Shown: positions 54,730 to 63,729 of the stretch, piece by piece
How the letters are laid out: each line of letters starts with the position of its first letter
Position numbering within the stretch: position 1 is the stretch's first letter
Source: Chloroflexi bacterium TSY
GTDB lineage: Bacteria; Chloroflexota; Anaerolineae; Caldilineales; Caldilineaceae
Length of the DNA stretch: 64,000 nt
Reading direction: 5' to 3'
Assembly: GCA_019217005.1 (NCBI GenBank)
Contig: JAHBNG010000063.1
Coordinates: forward strand, 1-64,000
Made by a program: the position numbers and the translations under genes
Notes under the pieces: model-generated
Seen by the model: only the letters and a program-made list of their open reading frames with translations
Databases searched by the model: none
What the model was told of the DNA's origin: nothing

Positions 54730-56673
54730 ATGATTCCTCAAACACTTCAAAATCCAGAAAAGCCATATCCGATTCAAGAGCGAGTGGGACTCGGCATCTT
54801 TACGGATCGAGAGAGGGAGATGGATTCACTCATGGAGTGGGCAGAGATGGTCGCCCAAAAGTACGGCCACTCTCAGGCGTTAGTTTCTCATCGACGCGTG
54901 GGCAAGACAGCCATCATGGAACGGTTTTACAACCAACTCTTTTGGGAGCGAGAGGATGTGATGCCCTTCTATTTTGAAATCCATGATGGAATCAGGCAGA
55001 TCTGGATGAAGGAGTTGGCTGAACTCTATTTGTACTCCTTCCTACAACAATTCTTGGCGTTTCGTACTCGTGATGCTGGCTTGGCCTTTAGTGGGATGCA
55101 GTCCTTTGATCATCTTTATGATATTGCCGAAAAAAGTGGTGAAACGTTGGTAATGCAAAGGATTGATTGGTGGAAGAAGGACACAAGTGTGAGTGATGCC
55201 TTGAAAATTAATGCCGTTCTTAAAAACCTTCCCCATGACTTTGCGGTTATAACAGGATTGAGCATCATCGTCATGTTTGATGAGTTCCAACGGTTGAATC
55301 AGGTACTCTACTATGATGAAGCATTAACCCATCAATGTCTCAACTACACAGACTCTTTTTCCGGTGTCGCCGCATCTGTCAATGCACCGATGCTCATTGC
55401 GGGTTCCCAGGTGACGATACTGACAGAAGAAGCATTAACGGGAGCCATGTTGGGGCGTGTCACGCTTGATTATATCGAACGTTTACCCCTATCGGGCGCA
55501 GCAGAACTAGTTCTCAAGTTCGCCCAACGCCGGAAGTGGAATATATCTCTGCGCATGGCCTACATCATGAGCCGTTTAGTGAGCGGGCACCCCTACTACA
55601 TTTGGTGCCTCTTTCACAGCAAATATCGGGAACGCGATTTGACCACTGAAGAGGGCATCAAGAATACACTAACTTTTGAGGTGGAGAATCGAACGGGCCA
55701 TATCAATGAGTTCTGGCGCTATCATTTTGCGCAGAATATGGAGACCTTTAACCTCCCCTATGCCAGACAGATGGTCTTCTATCTAACCCATTATGGAGAT
55801 ACAGAAGTCCGAGTTGAGAAACTGGTTGAGGATTTACAACTCCCTTTGACTATCGAAGAAGCCAACGAAACGTTACGAAAGTTGATTTGGTGTGATTTAG
55901 CCCGAGAGCGGGGTGATCAATTCTACGGTGGACTCTCCGATCCACTCCTAGGACAGATGATACGAATCGAGTATAGCTGGGAGATTGAGCGATTAACCCG
56001 AGGTGAGGCTATTGAGAAGGCGCAAACCGAATTGGCCGAAGAAATACTTGTTGCTAAAGATGAACTCATCGCCAAGCTGCGTGGCGAGCTAAATCAATGG
56101 GTGGGACGGATTGCCGAAACATTTATCGAGCAGTTTATGAAGAGACACTTCAACAATCAAACGGTTGATGGCACCACCTACTTCAACGAAGCCAGCGAGA
56201 TCACCCTTCCCACCTTTAGCCATGTCTACACCACCGTCACCCAGCCCCAAGGCGTCGCCACCCACTATCAGATCGACCTCTATGCCATCCCCCAAGAAAT
56301 GCCAGTAATCAGTAATCAGTTGTCAGTAAACAGTGAAGAGCAGCCAGCTCCCAACAATCAATCACTAGCAACCAGCAACCAGTCCCCAATCCCTAATCCC
56401 CAATCCCCAGCCCCCTGGATCGTCGAAATCAAAAATTGGCAACAACCCGTCAATCAGACCCAGGTCCAGCATTTCTGGCAGGCAGCACAACATTTAGCGA
56501 AGGACAAAGGGCACGACGACATGGTGTGCTGGTTCTATGCACGCAGTGGGTTCACTGGTCCTGCCAAGGGGTTTATGCAAACCAAAGGCATGTACTATAC
56601 AGACGAAGCAGGGCTGGTTCAAATGCTAAGGGATTTTCAGGTGATCGAAGGGTGGAATGAGGAGAGTGAATAG
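54730..56673 (+). CDS. ATPase-PD-(D/E)XK nuclease protein 2
   Basis: 647 residues from ATG 54730 (AGGAAGG just upstream; ATG 54706 also in frame). Walker A is SHRRVGKTAIMERF and Walker B SIIVMFDEFQRLNQ, of the archaeal-type ATPase group. Middle residues about 330-430 hold a winged helix (VEKLVEDLQLPLTIEEANET). From about 470 a nuclease-like domain: FIEQFMKRHFNNQTVDG, YQIDLYAIPQE (Asp) and WIVEIKNWQQ (ExK). A low-complexity linker sits between Asp and ExK. Domain order equals gene 1. Partner and target are unknown; DNA transaction or defence is possible. Confidence 0.88.
   Translation: MIPQTLQNPEKPYPIQERVGLGIFTDREREMDSLMEWAEMVAQKYGHSQALVSHRRVGKTAIMERFYNQLFWEREDVMPFYFEIHDGIRQIWMKELAELYLYSFLQQFLAFRTRDAGLAFSGMQSFDHLYDIAEKSGETLVMQRIDWWKKDTSVSDALKINAVLKNLPHDFAVITGLSIIVMFDEFQRLNQVLYYDEALTHQCLNYTDSFSGVAASVNAPMLIAGSQVTILTEEALTGAMLGRVTLDYIERLPLSGAAELVLKFAQRRKWNISLRMAYIMSRLVSGHPYYIWCLFHSKYRERDLTTEEGIKNTLTFEVENRTGHINEFWRYHFAQNMETFNLPYARQMVFYLTHYGDTEVRVEKLVEDLQLPLTIEEANETLRKLIWCDLARERGDQFYGGLSDPLLGQMIRIEYSWEIERLTRGEAIEKAQTELAEEILVAKDELIAKLRGELNQWVGRIAETFIEQFMKRHFNNQTVDGTTYFNEASEITLPTFSHVYTTVTQPQGVATHYQIDLYAIPQEMPVISNQLSVNSEEQPAPNNQSLATSNQSPIPNPQSPAPWIVEIKNWQQPVNQTQVQHFWQAAQHLAKDKGHDDMVCWFYARSGFTGPAKGFMQTKGMYYTDEAGLVQMLRDFQVIEGWNEESE
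56302..56413 (+). repeat. Short-word repeat inserted in frame in the ATPase-nuclease gene
   Basis: CAGTAATCAGTAATCAG, AGCAACCAGCAACCAG and CCCCAATCCCTAATCCCC run one after another and encode a Asn/Gln/Ser/Pro-rich linker (VISNQLSVNSEE...). This is the same kind of short-word repeat as in the intergenic hairpins. It splits the nuclease motifs without breaking the frame; paralogue 1 has a different, shorter stretch here. Confidence 0.75.
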
Positions 56674-56727
56674 CCACCCGAGGCGACACGACAAGCGGAG
56701 ACCAGAAGAACCTGGGGTCTGATCGTC

Positions 56728-57438
56728 ATGTGCGGGAATCCAAACGCAATCTTATTTGATTTTCACAATACAATAGTCAGGAGAGTGACTTTCGATCCTG
56801 AGATGGGAATCAGAGCGCTTCTGAAGCTTGCCAAGAAGCCATCCTCGATTTCGATACACGAGGTGCTAGCACGAAATGCAACGCTTGTTGATCAGCTTAG
56901 CCCAGTTTGGAAAACATCAGACGTATGGTCAATGGAACAGCAATTCCACAGACTGCTCTTCGATGGACTCGGCGTCAGCTTCGATGCTCCGTCGGACGAA
57001 CTCGAGCGGTGTTTCTTTGAGGCTGCGGTAGAGTTTGAGAGGACTGAAGGAATTCAGAAGTGCCTATCGAGGTTGCGCGCGCGTGGGGTTCGGTTAGGAG
57101 TCGTTTCGAACGATGTCTTTACGGGAGAGTTGCTCCGATCCGCGTTAAGTCGTCTAGAGATAGCTACTCCGTTTGAATTCGTGATATCGAGCGCTGACTA
57201 CGGAATTGGAAAGCCCCATCCGCTCATCTTTGAGACCGCAGTCGCGAAACTCGGAGCCGAAAGCGCAGCAACTTGGTTTGTCGGCGACAATTTGAAGGCC
57301 GACATTGCCGGAGCGAACGAGGCAGGTCTATTCTCCGTATGGTACAATCCCAATGAGAACGAGAGCGGTTGCATAGAGCCTAATGCCACGATTAGAAGTT
57401 GGGAGGAGTTTGAGGCGCTAATCGAAACGGTGGGATAG
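56728..57438 (+). CDS. HAD-superfamily hydrolase (subfamily IA)
   Basis: 236 residues from ATG 56728. Motif I is ILFDFHNTIV with nucleophile Asp and Asn in place of the usual Gly of DGT. The cap is helical (about 20-110), motif II is GVVSNDV, motif III Lys is in GIGKPHPLIF, and motif IV GDNLKADIAGANEAG. A phosphatase or dehalogenase-like enzyme acting on a small phosphorylated or halogenated compound. It precedes the SnoaL-like gene by 126 bases. Confidence 0.88.
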   Translation: MCGNPNAILFDFHNTIVRRVTFDPEMGIRALLKLAKKPSSISIHEVLARNATLVDQLSPVWKTSDVWSMEQQFHRLLFDGLGVSFDAPSDELERCFFEAAVEFERTEGIQKCLSRLRARGVRLGVVSNDVFTGELLRSALSRLEIATPFEFVISSADYGIGKPHPLIFETAVAKLGAESAATWFVGDNLKADIAGANEAGLFSVWYNPNENESGCIEPNATIRSWEEFEALIETVG

Positions 57439-57564
57439 AGACTGTGTCTCTACCTCGGCACGTTGAGGATCGAATGCGAGTGGTGGCTTTGAAGAGTGCG
57501 AAAGAGGCATAACACAGATCATTGTCCCCTGTTCGATGCAGAAAGAGGAGTCCAGATTTAAATC

Positions 57565-58554
57565 ATGCAAGGCTTTGATCCGAAATTCGCCGATTTCCCG
57601 GATTACATTATCGGTGTCACCAAGGAGATCTGGGAGGACCGGCGCATTGCGGCGCTGGAGAAATACTATGCGCCAGATATCGTGGTGCGCTCGCCAGCCT
57701 CGATTGTTGTTGGCAATATCGGCGTCATAGCGGCGACCATGGCGACCCTAGCCGAGTTTCCAGACCGGGAGCTTTTGGGAGAGGATGTCATCTGGTGTGG
57801 CACTCCTGAAGAGGGGATGCTCAGTTCCCACCGCCTGATCTGCACCGCCACCCATACTGGTGACGGGGTCTACGGGGTAGCGACGGGAAAAAAACTGCGA
57901 TATCGCATTCTTGCGGATTGCCATGCAGTCAATAACCAGATCAACGATGAATGGCTGGTACGCGATCAGAGCGCTATTGTGCGTCAGATGGGATGGACGC
58001 TTCCCGACTATACCCGCAGCCTAATCGAACGCGAGGGCGGACCTGAGGCCTGTGGACAGCCCTTTCATCCCTCGCGGGATCAGGCAGGATCATATTCTGG
58101 TCGCGGCAATAACAGCGAATGGGGCGTACGGCTTGCCACTATCCTTGAGCGGATTATGGGAGCGGATATGGCAGCGATCCCAGAAACCTACGATCGTGCA
58201 GTATCGCTGGAATACCCTGGATATGTGAGCGAACATGGCTGGGCGGAGGCTGACAAATTCTGGATGCGACTGCGCGCGTCCTTCCCATCAGCCGAATTTA
58301 GGATTCACCACCAGATCGGCCGCGATGATCCGACCATGGCGCCCCGCGCTGCCGTCCGCTGGAGCCTGACCGGCAAGCACGACGGGTGGGGAGCATTCGG
58401 GCAACCCAGTGGTGCTGAGGTGCACGTAATGGGAATGACACAGGCCGAATTCGGTACCCTTGGCGTTGCCCCTTCAAGGTTGCGAAGAGAGTGGACGCTT
58501 ATCGACGAAACAGCGATCTGGAAGCAGATCTTGCTTCATACTGGCCAGTGTTGA
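57565..58554 (+). CDS. SnoaL-like (NTF2-fold) two-domain protein 1
   Basis: 329 residues, ATG 57565. The first half has the SnoaL-like pattern YYAPDIVVRSPASIVVGNIG...FPDRELLGEDVIW; the second half repeats it (LEYPGYVSEHGWAEADKFWM, FPSAEFRIHHQI). Related proteins are at 61298 and 62570. NTF2-fold proteins of this type catalyse aldol, dehydration or hydrolase steps; the substrate is unknown. There is no strong ribosome site. Confidence 0.75.
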   Translation: MQGFDPKFADFPDYIIGVTKEIWEDRRIAALEKYYAPDIVVRSPASIVVGNIGVIAATMATLAEFPDRELLGEDVIWCGTPEEGMLSSHRLICTATHTGDGVYGVATGKKLRYRILADCHAVNNQINDEWLVRDQSAIVRQMGWTLPDYTRSLIEREGGPEACGQPFHPSRDQAGSYSGRGNNSEWGVRLATILERIMGADMAAIPETYDRAVSLEYPGYVSEHGWAEADKFWMRLRASFPSAEFRIHHQIGRDDPTMAPRAAVRWSLTGKHDGWGAFGQPSGAEVHVMGMTQAEFGTLGVAPSRLRREWTLIDETAIWKQILLHTGQC

Positions 58555-58743
58555 AAGGACTCACGCCACCGCGTCGAAAACTCGAAAAAGCCCCATTTAT
58601 TCTTCTCAATATAGTCCCTGACTAGGAGTCGTTGACATTTGACAGCTCTCCTCAGAGAAATCAATGCCTAGAGTGACCAACGCTCTGAGAGCGCACTCTA
58701 AATGTCAACAGAACCTAATTATACTGGGTTCTGCGTTTGACAT

Positions 58744-58757
58744 CGAAATCGATTTCG
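58744..58757. promoter_or_regulatory. LacI-type operator 1
   Basis: CGAAATCGATTTCG is a perfect 14-bp palindrome with a central CG, as LacI/GalR operators have. An identical copy lies at 58779-58792, centres 35 bp apart, both upstream of the LacI-family gene at 58825. Confidence 0.8.
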
Positions 58758-58778
58758 TGATATGGTTCTACGACCTCT

Positions 58779-58792
58779 CGAAATCGATTTCG
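58779..58792. promoter_or_regulatory. LacI-type operator 2
   Basis: Second perfect copy of CGAAATCGATTTCG, 32 bases before the regulator's ATG at 58825. The position of both sites indicates autoregulation and, through the downstream genes, control of the binding protein and SnoaL-like genes. Confidence 0.8.
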
Positions 58793-58824
58793 ACGCTGCG
58801 ATATACTCTCTCATCAAAAGAGCT

Positions 58825-59763
58825 ATGTCAATTACGATTGCTGAACTATCTCGTCAACTGGGTTTATCCCAGTCGACCGTTTCAAAAGCGCTTAATGAGC
58901 GGGCCGACGTTTCCGATGTCACTCGCGCACGTGTGTTAAAAGCCGCTGTCGAGTTAGGATATCAACCGAGCGCGGCAGCAAGGAACTTGCGTCGCCAACG
59001 GACCGATAAAATTGGCATGATTGTCAATTATCCTATCGATCAGGTAGACGATTTTCTCGCCGAGTTGATTCCCGGTGCAGCCATTGCTGCCGAACGGGCG
59101 AAATATAATCTGATCCTTTACACATCCGTCGCCGGACAACCGCAGGAGATTGCCAGGCTCTGTCGGGCGCGAGAGGTTGATGGCGTGATCCTTCTCTGGC
59201 CACCACACCTTGACGAGACGATTCATCTGATCAAACAGGAGCGGATGCCCTTTATCGTTGTGCCACGTCGCATCCCCCGCGATGATGTTGCGTTCGTTGC
59301 TGCCAACCATGTGCAGGGGGCAAAACTGCTGACTCAGCATTTTATCGAGCAGGGGCATAAGCCTATTGCCTTTATCAGCCGCCCTGAAACGTTCGAAACC
59401 GATTTGGATCGACGGGTAGGATATCGTCAGGCGTTGACAGAGGCGAATCTCCCTTTTGATGAACAATATCTCATTGAGACAGATTCCCGTGTCGAGAGGA
59501 ATGCAGAGAACGCTTTTTCCTCCCTTATGGCGCTAGATGTCCCGCCCACGGCGATATTGGTCTTTACCGACCCGATGGCCGTCAAGATTCTGAGCGCGGC
59601 GAAAGAGATGGGGCTAGATATCCCCACCGACGTGGCGATTGCGGAGATTGGGCGCGCCGCCGCGGAAAGTTTGCTGGTCCAGATTCAAGATCCGTCACTG
59701 CCTGCATCTCAACGGATGCTTCCCGTTGAATTGGTTGTACGCGAATCGAGTGTTTCACTATAA
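58825..59763 (+). CDS. LacI-family regulator with C-terminal internal deletion
   Basis: 312 residues from ATG 58825, where the HTH begins properly (ITIAELSRQLGLSQSTVSKA, hinge RNLRRQ); starts further up would translate through the operators. The periplasmic-binding-like domain is normal to FTDPMAVKILSAAKEMGLDI and PTDVAI. The expected VGFDDI...TTVRQP stretch of about 25 residues is then missing before EIGRAAAESLL and LPVELVVRESS. This removes a core strand, so ligand sensing is probably lost, though DNA binding may remain. It is followed 28 bases later by a binding-protein gene. Confidence 0.85.
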   Translation: MSITIAELSRQLGLSQSTVSKALNERADVSDVTRARVLKAAVELGYQPSAAARNLRRQRTDKIGMIVNYPIDQVDDFLAELIPGAAIAAERAKYNLILYTSVAGQPQEIARLCRAREVDGVILLWPPHLDETIHLIKQERMPFIVVPRRIPRDDVAFVAANHVQGAKLLTQHFIEQGHKPIAFISRPETFETDLDRRVGYRQALTEANLPFDEQYLIETDSRVERNAENAFSSLMALDVPPTAILVFTDPMAVKILSAAKEMGLDIPTDVAIAEIGRAAAESLLVQIQDPSLPASQRMLPVELVVRESSVSL

Positions 59764-59791
59764 TCGTTTTACCAAAATCAAGGAGAAACTC

Positions 59792-61135
59792 ATGCAAAGA
59801 AACTATTTAATGTGCGCGATGTTGCTAGTGGGCAGTCTGCTCTTTGCCGCCTGTCAGCCGGCCCCAGCGCAAGAGGCTAGCATGGAGGGCAATGCAGACA
59901 CGGCCATAATGGATCCATCTGCCTGCAACGTAGAGGCCCCAGCCGAGGCCGTAGAGATCAACATGATGGGCTGGTCATTCCCCATTACGGATTTCTACGC
60001 AGCCGAGTTGGAGAAGTGTAACGAGGTGGAAAATATTACCATCAATACCCAGCTACTGTCTGGTGCAGATGCCCAAGAGCAGGTGCGCCTAGCCCTATCT
60101 GCTGGTGGCGATTCGCCCTTTGACATTGTCCACGGGGCCAACGGCCAAGTAGCCGAATGGGGCGCACCCGGCTGGCTCTTGCCGCTCAATGATTTGGTGG
60201 ACAAATATCGTGACGAGTATAGTCTCGATGATATTCCACAGACCGTATGGGATGGTGTAACGCTCGATGGGAACATTTATGGCATTCCCATGGTGGGGAA
60301 TACACTTCACACCATCTACCGTCAGGACGTTTTTGACGAACTAGGGCTTGAAGTTCCCGAAACCTATGCTGATGTGATCGAAATCTGCAACACCATCGGT
60401 CTCGACAACCCAGATTGGGATGTCCCCTTCGCCATCAGTCTCTCTTATGCACGCGCGTGGGAACTCGAATTCTTCATGTTGTTGCGCGCGAGCGGCGGCG
60501 ACTATCTGGATGCTGACAACATGCCGACCTTCAACGATGAGACAGGTGTTGCGGCTGTTGAGCTGATGGTGGAAGTTGCCAAGGCATGCATGGGCGAAGA
60601 CGGCATTTCACTTAGCCTGAATGATCAAGAAGTAGCTGTCCAGCTTGGCACTATACCGTCAACAAAAATGTGGGCAAGTCGTGCCGCCAACATGACCGAT
60701 CCAGAACGAACCGACCTCATGGACGTCATCGCCTATGCGCCAGCTCCCCGCGTGACGGAAGATGGGCTGCGCGCTGGTTCAGCCTGGAACGACTACTACA
60801 TGATTCCGGCCATGACGACCAATGATCCCGATCTGATCTTCCGCATCATCATGGAAGCGGCAGATGAAGCCAGCCAAATCGAGGCTGCCAAAGTTGGCAT
60901 GGCAACGCGCATGTCTGTCGCCCAATTTGGTGGTCCCTATCAAGAAGCGGCCAATATTACGATTGCCGAAGGCGTTGGCAACTACGACAAGAATCCAGCT
61001 GTAAATATTGCTATCACCAAACTAGAAGAATTCCTCTCCCTTGTCTTTATCGGTGATATGACCGCCCAGGAAGCACTCGATGCTGCAGCCGAAGCCTACA
61101 TCGAGGAAGCAACGGTCCAAGGGTTTATCCAATAG
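59792..61135 (+). CDS. ABC sugar-binding lipoprotein (SBP_bac_1)
   Basis: 447 residues from ATG 59792, seven bases after AAGGAG. Signal segment MCAMLLVGSLLFAACQ with lipobox FAAC. SBP_bac_1 pattern: NTLHTIYRQDVFDELGLEVP, and a late DYYMIPAMTTN. No permease gene follows in the window; the next genes are SnoaL-like enzymes. The receptor may share the MalFG- or LplBC-type channel, or its permeases may lie beyond 64 kb. Confidence 0.88.
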   Translation: MQRNYLMCAMLLVGSLLFAACQPAPAQEASMEGNADTAIMDPSACNVEAPAEAVEINMMGWSFPITDFYAAELEKCNEVENITINTQLLSGADAQEQVRLALSAGGDSPFDIVHGANGQVAEWGAPGWLLPLNDLVDKYRDEYSLDDIPQTVWDGVTLDGNIYGIPMVGNTLHTIYRQDVFDELGLEVPETYADVIEICNTIGLDNPDWDVPFAISLSYARAWELEFFMLLRASGGDYLDADNMPTFNDETGVAAVELMVEVAKACMGEDGISLSLNDQEVAVQLGTIPSTKMWASRAANMTDPERTDLMDVIAYAPAPRVTEDGLRAGSAWNDYYMIPAMTTNDPDLIFRIIMEAADEASQIEAAKVGMATRMSVAQFGGPYQEAANITIAEGVGNYDKNPAVNIAITKLEEFLSLVFIGDMTAQEALDAAAEAYIEEATVQGFIQ

Positions 61136-61297
61136 CCATCGGTTTACGTTCGAAAGAGTCATCAATAACCGTGTATAAAGTGCGTCACACAAAGGTGCGG
61201 CGCACTTTGCATTTAGCGCGATGCAGAACACACAAGGTCCCATATATGGAGAAATATGTTATGATCAAGCCAAATTGTATTGATCAAGAGTGTTACA

Positions 61298-62561
61298 ATG
61301 ATTCAACAGGCAATGACAAACGAAATGCATTCCCAAAATAAAGAGCTTATCGACACCTACCGAGCAGCGCTCTACGATTGTGATGTGGCAGCGCTTCAAT
61401 CACAGCTATACCAAGTATTTACCGCAAACGCCGTCATCCATCTCGCTTCCCCCTTCGAGGACCTGGACGGCCCCGATGGACTCTATGAGCAAGCCTTTCT
61501 GCCGCTGATAACCGCGATCCCTGACCTGGAGCGGCGAGACTTTATCGTCATGGCTGGGGAATCCAATGGCACATACTGGGTCGGCTGTGGTGGGCACTAC
61601 ATAGGCACCTTCCAGCAGCCCTGGCTCGACATCCCGCCCACCCAACACGCAATCCACATGCGCTATCATGAGTTCTTCCGCGTTGAGGATAATAAAGTTG
61701 TAGAAATGCAGGCCCTTTGGGACATTCCCGCGCTGATGATGCAGGCCAATGCATGGCCAATGATGCCCGCTCTTGGTGTGGAGTGGCTCGTACCTGGCCC
61801 CGCCACCCAGGACGGTCTAGCCATCGTTCCCGATAGCAACGACCAAACCGCAACCAGCCTCAAGACGGTTGTGGATATGCTGGTCGCTCTGGGCAAGTAT
61901 CCTCTCGGTGGTGGCCCCGAAGTGATGGAGCTTGAGCGCTTCTGGCACCCCAAATTCCTCTGGTATGGTCCGGCTGGTATCGGCTCCATGCGCGGCATCG
62001 ACGGCTTCCGTCGCTGGCACCAGACCCCGTTCCTCAAAGCCATGCCCGACCGTCGCGGCGGCACCTCGAATAAATCTATCTTCTTTGGAGAAGGGAATTA
62101 TGTTGGAACCACTGGCTGGCCCAACATGCAGATGACCTTTACTGGCGACGGCTGGCTGAGCCTTCCGCCAACCAACCGCGAACTGACCATGCGCAGCCTC
62201 AGTAGATCCAAATTTGGCGTTTTTGGCTATTTTCAGTCGAGATTGCAGGGATTTTGGAGTCATTTATTCAGATTTCGGTTACAGAAAACAACCTATTTCA
62301 TATCTGAAAATCGCCCAAATCTAACGCAAAAACTAGATATCGACCGGCAAATTTGTATTTATGTCAACTGTTTAGCCAGAATTCTCTCTCTAAACCTGAA
62401 ATTTGGATCTACTGAGCCTGGACTTCTGGCGTTGCGAAAACGGTCTCATCCGCGAAAACTGGGTGCTGGTGGATCTGCTTCATGTGTACGATCAATTTGG
62501 GATGGATGTCTTTGAGCGGATGCGCGAAGTGACTGTCGCCCGACAGCCTGACAGAGGTTGA
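61298..62561 (+). pseudogene. SnoaL-like two-domain protein 2, 3' end broken by MITE E
   Basis: Removing 62200-62419 gives a frame of 348 codons ending VTVARQPDRG. Domain 1: FTANAVIHLASPFEDLDGPD and FRVEDNKVVEMQALWDIPAL; domain 2: LERFWHPKFLWYGPAGIGSM and, after the element, LDFWRCENGLIRENWVLVDL, which matches MDFWKREGDKLRENWVMIDL of the next gene. With the MITE in place (220 nt, not a multiple of three) the product ends in a wrong frame at 62515, losing the last strand and helix. Confidence 0.85.
62200..62414 (+). mobile_element. MITE family E, copy 3 (215 bp) in SnoaL-like gene
   Basis: Ends CAGTAGATCCAAATTT / AAATTTGGATCTACTG; target duplication AGCCT (62195-62199, 62415-62419). It is open in the frame of the host gene over its full length, so the host protein continues for about 100 foreign residues. 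Confidence 0.96.
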
Positions 62562-62569
62562 TCGTTCCC

Positions 62570-63571
62570 ATGAAAAACCAAGAAAATAAAAGACTCGTCT
62601 GGGACTACTGGCAGGAAATGAATGGGGCTTCCACGCGTTCAGAACCGGACAAACTTTCTCACTATGTACATTCCGAAGTTGCCTGGCATGGCTTTCATCC
62701 CCTGCGTCATCTGAAAGGCGCAAGCGTAACCTGGTCCCAATTTTGGCAACCGCTCCTTCATGCCATACCCGATTGTACCCGTCGCCCCTATCATTTTATC
62801 GGTGGCCACTATAGCGATGCGATATTTGGTACGGGTGACTGGGTCTGCGGAACGGGAGATTTCATCGGTACCTTTGCCAATGATTGGCTGCTAAATGAGT
62901 ATGTCATTCCTGCCAGCGGCAACAGCGTCCACTTTCGCTTTGGCGAATTCTGCAAGGTCGAGGGAGGCAAGATAGTGGAGATCCGCATCCTTATCGATCT
63001 GCCTGATCTCCTGCGGCAGTGTGGAACTCATATCCTGCCGCCCAGCTATGGCCGTGATTTCTGGATCCCAGGTCCGCTTGCGGGAGACGGAATCCGCCTG
63101 GACGAACAAGATCCGGTCGAATCTCGAAAGACTCTCGATCTGGTCACAGAGATGATCTTTGGTGGCCTGAACAAATATGACGGAAAAAGCCAGGAAAGCC
63201 AGGGACTGGAACGCTTCTGGCACTCAGACCTGGTCTGGCATGGACCTGTTGGCATCGGCTCCTCCTATGGTTTGGACGAGTTCAAGCAGAACGCACAAGG
63301 CCCCATCGTCCATGCATTTCCCGACCGACGCGGTATCGGGCATCAGGCCCGCATTGCCGAGGGCAAATTCGCAGCGTCAACCGGGTGGCCCAGTCTTGCC
63401 GGGACCCACGTCAACAAGTTCATGGATTGGGAACCAACGGGAGAGCGCATCGGCTGGAACATCATGGACTTCTGGAAGCGCGAGGGCGACAAGCTACGCG
63501 AGAATTGGGTGATGATCGATCTGATTGGAGCGGCGTTAGAATCGGGCGTTGATCTGCTAGCGAAATTGTGA
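62570..63571 (+). CDS. SnoaL-like two-domain protein 3
   Basis: 333 residues from ATG 62570, eight bases after the ancestral stop of the preceding gene. Domain 1 has HSEVAWHGFHPLRHLKG and FRFGEFCKVEGGKIVEIRIL; domain 2 has LERFWHSDLVWHGPVGIGSS and the C-terminal DFWKREGDKLRENWVMIDL. It is the nearest relative of protein 2 and probably works on the same or a related compound. Confidence 0.82.
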   Translation: MKNQENKRLVWDYWQEMNGASTRSEPDKLSHYVHSEVAWHGFHPLRHLKGASVTWSQFWQPLLHAIPDCTRRPYHFIGGHYSDAIFGTGDWVCGTGDFIGTFANDWLLNEYVIPASGNSVHFRFGEFCKVEGGKIVEIRILIDLPDLLRQCGTHILPPSYGRDFWIPGPLAGDGIRLDEQDPVESRKTLDLVTEMIFGGLNKYDGKSQESQGLERFWHSDLVWHGPVGIGSSYGLDEFKQNAQGPIVHAFPDRRGIGHQARIAEGKFAASTGWPSLAGTHVNKFMDWEPTGERIGWNIMDFWKREGDKLRENWVMIDLIGAALESGVDLLAKL

Positions 63572-63729
63572 TTTGCAAAATCAATCAACAGCGTCGGGGT
63601 GCAGTTGTGTTCGAAGGAACGACCTCCCCGCTGGCGTGATAACCCGGGTGAGGCGAACACCCAAAGTACACAGGACAACCAAGACGATTCTTGAACTGTG
63701 ACAAGTAGGCTAATGACAGGAGGCTGAGG

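Noticed and set aside
62420..62515. Novel C-terminal domain in the SnoaL-like protein after the MITE
   Set aside because: The 220-base insert shifts the frame; the original C terminus is readable in the other frame and matches the neighbouring paralogue.
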